Positions 35,516 through 38,273 of a stretch of 38,273 bases of DNA are shown here, one piece after another; positions within the stretch are counted from its first letter, which is position 1; every line of letters starts with the position of its first letter. This DNA comes from Lysobacter sp. yr284 (lineage in GTDB: Bacteria; Pseudomonadota; Gammaproteobacteria; Xanthomonadales; Xanthomonadaceae). The stretch lies in the NCBI RefSeq assembly GCF_900107375.1, contig NZ_FNPT01000010.1:132344-170616 (forward strand). Direction: 5' to 3'. The notes beneath the pieces were generated by a model that worked only from the letters and a program-made list of their open reading frames with translations, did not search any database and was not told where the DNA came from. Position numbers and translations under genes: made by a program.

Positions 35516-36274
35516 TCACAACGCGATGTTGCCCTTGGCCACGATCGGCCCGGTCGGCACCCCGTGCGGCGCGCCGCCGGGCGGTTCCAGGGTGATCGCC
35601 AGGGTCGCGCCGGCGGCGAGCTTGGACAGCGCTTCGGGCGAGACCTTCAGCGAGTCGGCCCACTCGGTCGAGATCAGGCCCAGCGAACGCGGCGCCTCGC
35701 CCTTCGGGATCAGCCACAGCTCGGCGACGCGGCCCTGCGGATCTTCCGGCGTCGGCACGGCCATGGTCATGACCTTGGCGTGGCGCAGGTCGATCGAGGC
35801 CAGCCAGCCGGCGCTGCCGTCGTCGCGGGCCAGGCGGGTCACCGGGAACGCCGGCTGGTGCTCGATCACCTGCGGCGGCTTGTCGCCGGCCAGCGGCGGC
35901 GCGGCCGGGGCCGGCGCGCGGCCGTTCCACCACGCCACCAGCGCCAGCGCCGCGGCCGCGGCGGCGGCGCCGCGCCAGAAACCGGCGCTGTGCCACAACC
36001 CGCGCGGCCGCTCGCCCTGCACCGGCGACCAGCCCAGGCGCACGCGCAGGCGCGGCCACAGCTGCGCCGGCGCGGCCACCGGTTCGATCTCCTCGATCAG
36101 CGCGGCCAGGCGGCGCTGCCAGTCGGCGACCAAGCGGGCGAATGCGGGATCGGTCTGCTCCCGCAACTCCGCCAGCCGGCGCTCGCGTTCGTCCAGCACG
36201 CCCAGCACGTATTCCCCGGCCTGCACGTCGGCGCCGGGCGGTTCGCGGTCGATATCGTGTTCGCGGATGTCCAT
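35516..36274 (-). CDS. RskA-type anti-sigma factor
   Basis: 252 residues. A cytoplasmic N-terminal helix region (about 20-95, with AGEYVLGVLDERERRLAEL and DPAFARLVADWQRRLAAL) binds the sigma factor. One transmembrane segment (about 100-117, GFWRGAAAAAAALALVAWW) and a periplasmic RskA C-terminal domain follow (about 150-250, AELWLIPKGEAPRSLGLI, LAITLEPPGGAPHGVPTGP). There is no zinc HxxxCxxC motif, as in the RskA group. It starts three bases after the sigma-factor stop, so the two are co-expressed. Release would come from regulated proteolysis. Confidence 0.93.
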   Translation of the reverse strand: MDIREHDIDREPPGADVQAGEYVLGVLDERERRLAELREQTDPAFARLVADWQRRLAALIEEIEPVAAPAQLWPRLRVRLGWSPVQGERPRGLWHSAGFWRGAAAAAAALALVAWWNGRAPAPAAPPLAGDKPPQVIEHQPAFPVTRLARDDGSAGWLASIDLRHAKVMTMAVPTPEDPQGRVAELWLIPKGEAPRSLGLISTEWADSLKVSPEALSKLAAGATLAITLEPPGGAPHGVPTGPIVAKGNIAL

Positions 36275-36277
36275 GGC

Positions 36278-36859
36278 TCAGCGCTCCAGGCAGGCGCGCA
36301 GCTGGATCAGGCCGCGCCGGATCCAGCTCTTGACGCTGCCCAGCGGCGAGCCGCTGCGCTGAGCCAGTTCCTCGTAGGTGCAGCCTTCGAAGAACGCGGT
36401 GCGGATCAGGTCGCGGCGGCGCGCGTCGAGTTCGTCCAGGCAGCGGCGCAGGCGCTCGCGTTCGTCCAGGCGCTCGGCCTGCGAAGCGGGCGTGGGCGCG
36501 GCGTCGGCGATCTCCTCCGACAGCTCCAGCGGCGCGCGCCGCAGCGCCGGCATCGCGCGCAGGCGGTCGATGGCCTTGTTGCGCGCGATCATCGCCAGCC
36601 ACACCGCGGCGCTGGCGCGGCCGGCGTCGAACTGGCCGGCCTTGCGCCAGACCGTGGCGTAGACCTCCTGCAGCACGTCCTCGGCCTCGGCGCGCTCGGG
36701 CAGCAGGCGCAGGCACACGCCGAACAGGCGCGCGGAGGTGTCGCGGTAGAGCCGCTCGAACGCGGCGCGGTCGCCGCGCGCGACCGCGCCCAGCAATTGC
36801 GCGGCGGTATCGTCGCCGGCGCCGGGTATTCCGGACTGCGTGGCCGTGGATTCGGTCAT
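36278..36859 (-). CDS. ECF RNA polymerase sigma factor (SigK-like)
   Basis: 193 residues. Region 2: DRAAFERLYRDTSARLFGVC and AEDVLQEVYATVWRKAGQFD. Region 4: RRRDLIRTAFFEGCTYEELA, GSPLGSVKSWIRRGLIQLR. The pairing with an RskA-type anti-sigma factor places it with SigK-like group ECFs. The ATG at 36857-36859 with GAGG upstream is preferred over longer in-frame starts that add Ala/Arg-rich sequence. Its own promoter should be among its targets, but I cannot identify the box. Confidence 0.93.
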   Translation of the reverse strand: MTESTATQSGIPGAGDDTAAQLLGAVARGDRAAFERLYRDTSARLFGVCLRLLPERAEAEDVLQEVYATVWRKAGQFDAGRASAAVWLAMIARNKAIDRLRAMPALRRAPLELSEEIADAAPTPASQAERLDERERLRRCLDELDARRRDLIRTAFFEGCTYEELAQRSGSPLGSVKSWIRRGLIQLRACLER

Positions 36860-37128
36860 CTGCGCCTCGGTGATGCGCGCCGCAGCGGCGCGCGAATGCG
36901 GGGATTCTAGCCAGCCTGCCGCCGGATTCGGCAAATCCGCACGACCGTCCGCCGCCGCGGCGGCCGCGCCGAGGCCGGCCGCGAACGGACCCGGACTGGG
37001 CAAAACGCGGCAGACGGCGGATGCAAGGGCCATGGCGGGATTCGGTGGCGGGCACGGCGGAGGCTGCAGATGGATACGGGCCGGCGCGGCCGGCGGATGC
37101 AGCGCCGCGGCCGCGCCCCGCGCGCGGC

Positions 37129-37157
37129 TTGAAGCGCGCGCGGCTGCGAGCTATGGT
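37129..37157 (+). promoter_or_regulatory. Sigma-70-type promoter of rnk
   Basis: TTGAAG (37129-37134), 17-base spacer, TATGGT (37152-37157). This is the best-spaced -35/-10 pair seen in the window. The rest of the 358-base gap between the ECF sigma gene and rnk shows nothing else. Confidence 0.65.
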
Positions 37158-37172
37158 CCGGCCATACCCTTC

Positions 37173-37198
37173 GCGGGCGGCGCGCGTGCGCCGCCCGC
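37173..37198 (+). promoter_or_regulatory. Hairpin in the rnk leader
   Basis: GCGGGCGGCGC-GCGT-GCGCCGCCCGC: 11 perfect pairs with a 4-base loop, lying between the predicted transcription start and the Shine-Dalgarno (GGAG, 37208-37211), about 20 bases before the ATG. It could be a stability or attenuation element. Confidence 0.6.
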
Positions 37199-37217
37199 TC
37201 TTGCTTTGGAGCCTGCA

Positions 37218-37655
37218 ATGAACGAACGCCACCTGCCCCACCCCTCCGGCCTGCCGCCGCCGCTGATCGTCTCGCGCCTGGATTGCGAACGGCTGGAAGC
37301 ATTGTTGGAAACCCCGCAGGCCGCCGGCCTGGACACCAGCGGCCTGCGCCGCGAGCTCGAACGCGCGCAACTGCGCGAACCGGCGCAGATGCCGGACGAC
37401 GTGATCACCATGAATTCGGTGATCCGCTTCATCGACGAGGCCAGCGGCGAGGAGCACGAAGCCGCGCTGGTCTATCCGCGCGACGCCGACGGCAGCGCGG
37501 GACGCATCTCGATCCTGGCGCCGGTGGGTTCGGCCCTGCTCGGCTTGCGGGTAGGCGCGCGGATCGACTGGCCGCTGCCGGGCGGGCGCAACGCCTCGCT
37601 GCGGGTGTTGGGGCTGCGGTATCAGCCGGAAGCCTCGGGCGACCTGCACCGCTGA
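37218..37655 (+). CDS. rnk: Nucleoside diphosphate kinase regulator Rnk (GreA/GreB C-domain family)
   Basis: 145 residues. A short N-terminal coiled coil (about 18-55, LIVSRLDCERLEALLE through LRRELERAQL) is followed by a GreA/GreB-like FKBP-fold C-terminal domain: DVITMNSVIRFIDEASGEEH, ALVYPRDADGSAGRISILAPVGSALLGLRVGARIDWPLPGG. Rnk competes with Gre factors for the RNA polymerase secondary channel in E. coli and affects nucleotide pools. The ATG at 37218 has GGAG seven bases upstream. Confidence 0.92.
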   Translation: MNERHLPHPSGLPPPLIVSRLDCERLEALLETPQAAGLDTSGLRRELERAQLREPAQMPDDVITMNSVIRFIDEASGEEHEAALVYPRDADGSAGRISILAPVGSALLGLRVGARIDWPLPGGRNASLRVLGLRYQPEASGDLHR

Positions 37656-37743
37656 GGCGCGCTGGCGTTACGCCGGCCGCGCACATTGCGCGCCGGCCGA
37701 TGCGGGGCGGCCCGCTGCAACGCCGCACACGACATCCCCGAAC

Positions 37744-37769
37744 CCGTCATTGCGGCGAAGCCGGACTCC
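37744..37769. repeat. Decayed REP-like unit
   Basis: CCGTCATTGCGGCGAAGCCGG aligns with CCGTCATTCCGGCGAACGCCGG at 8353-8374, with a substitution and a one-base deletion that spoil the hairpin. It marks the start of the repeat-rich right end. Confidence 0.5.
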
Positions 37770-37858
37770 GTTCGGCTGTGGCTGTGGCTGTTGCCGCTGC
37801 TGTTGCTTTTAGCTTTCTCTCCACCTCGCCCGAGGATGCTGCTCCGCAGACCCGGAGG

Positions 37859-38008
37859 GCGCGCGCATGGATGCGCGCGTGCGCCGTAGGGGCAGGAAGC
37901 CCCTTACGGCGCATCCCCGCGCCCGGTGCTGGACTTGGTGGCTTGTGACTTTAGACAAGCGTTTTTCTTTGGTTACTTTCTTTTGGCGCGCTGCCAAAAG
38001 AAAGTAAC
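37859..38008. repeat. Multi-hairpin intergenic element (GTTACTTTCTTTTGGC family)
   Basis: Three successive hairpins: GCGCGCAT-GG-ATGCGCGC (37861-37878); GCGCCGTAGGGGC/GCCCCTTACGGCGC with one bulge (37881-37912); and the perfect 16-base inverted repeat GTTACTTTCTTTTGGC-GCGCT-GCCAAAAGAAAGTAAC (37972-38008). A Gly-poor GTTGCTTTTAGCTTTC tract precedes it. This arrangement is familiar from many intergenic regions in Xanthomonadaceae. I see no convincing gene in it. Confidence 0.75.
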
Positions 38009-38010
38009 TC

Positions 38011-38273
38011 GGCCGCTTGCGGACGAAAGCCCTTGATTGTCGCTTGTCGTCACTCGTTCGTTAACGACGGCAGCAGAGTTGCGTATCCGACTGTAGGAGC
38101 GGCGCAAGCCGCGACCGCGACAACGCAACTACGACGAAACCTTCGCGATCGCTGCGATGGCGCGGTCGCGGCTTGCGCCGCTCCTACAGGGGGCGTGCCG
38201 CGGGAAGGTCAACCTTTGTCGCGGTGGCGCGTGACGACAAGCAAACATCCAAAGCTTCCGTCCGCAAGCGGCC
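38011..38273. repeat. Nested inverted repeat enclosing a GTAG REP pair (copy C)
   Basis: Outer arms: 38011-38053 and 38231-38273 are reverse complements at 36 of 43 positions and start with GGCCGCTTGCGGACG. Inside lies REP copy C with perfect 29-base inverted arms at 38091-38119 and 38161-38189. The right outer arm ends exactly at the window edge, so the symmetry may continue beyond it. Confidence 0.8.

Noticed and set aside
35516-36859. Zinc-binding (ZAS) anti-sigma factor
   Set aside because: No HxxxCxxC motif; the C-terminal domain is RskA-like instead.
35397-37649. Long minus-strand frame of 750 codons spanning the ECF/anti-sigma region and rnk
   Set aside because: Composition is Arg/Ala/Gly repeats; the real genes in other frames explain the region fully.
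37656-38273. Small genes at the right end
   Set aside because: Short frames here lie within the repeat arms, lack ribosome-binding sites and have low-complexity products.

Overview
The window is very GC-rich chromosomal DNA from a gammaproteobacterium, most likely Lysobacter or a close relative in the Xanthomonadaceae. Reasons: GTAG-type REP repeats (TGTAGGAGCGGCGCGAGCCG) of the kind common in this family, a multi-hairpin intergenic element containing GTTACTTTCTTTTGGC, the mtaD-ubiG-HAD phosphatase order shared with pseudomonads, an EF-P/EpmB pair, a FimX-like protein and an rstAB pair. Nothing indicates a plasmid, phage or genomic island. All genes look like ordinary high-GC host genes, and the only mobile DNA seen is small non-coding REP-type repeats.

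Layout. 1-8132 (minus strand): a permuted-papain-like protein lacking its expected Cys, start-stop coupled to a 7TM diguanylate cyclase; folE2; a squalene/phytoene-synthase-like protein; a HAD phosphatase (probably mupP), ubiG and mtaD. 8133-13685: a REP-like element, efp divergent from epmB, fimX (degenerate REC-PAS-GGDEF-EAL), and convergent htpX. 13879-17547 (plus): gluQRS, then a polyhydroxyalkanoate block phaB-phaR-second reductase. 17563-20605: REP pair, M48 metalloprotease and a lipoprotein with an FGE-sulfatase-like domain (minus). 20831-25099 (plus): rnd, tRNA-Ala(CGC), and a two-gene polysaccharide O-acetylation module (AlgX/AlgJ-like SGNH protein plus AlgI-like MBOAT). 25164-30171: small genes (VOC protein, membrane protein, possible phasin, orphan secreted protein), a secreted cyclase-family hydrolase with a LysR regulator, and a DUF4189 protein. 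30438-36859 (minus): a variant asparagine synthetase with a dismantled glutaminase site, rstB/rstA, tRNA-Leu(CAG), and an anti-sigma/ECF sigma pair. 36860-38273: rnk with a good promoter and a leader hairpin, then a dense run of structured repeats to the window edge.

How the genes fit together. Three themes recur. One is c-di-GMP and surface behaviour: an apparently active cyclase with an I-site, a FimX-type effector whose catalytic motifs are degenerate, and an exopolysaccharide acetylation module preceded by a CRP/Clp-like half-site palindrome. The second is carbon storage: two acetoacetyl-CoA-reductase-like SDRs flank the PHA regulator phaR and appear to differ in cofactor preference, and a small phasin-like protein is encoded about 9 kb away. 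The third is translation: efp/epmB, gluQRS, tRNA-Ala, tRNA-Leu and rnd. I see no clear new multi-gene defence or biosynthetic system. The strongest unusual signals are the Ser2 asparagine synthetase, the Cys-less papain-like protein, the cofactor-split SDR pair and the nested inverted repeats at the right end.
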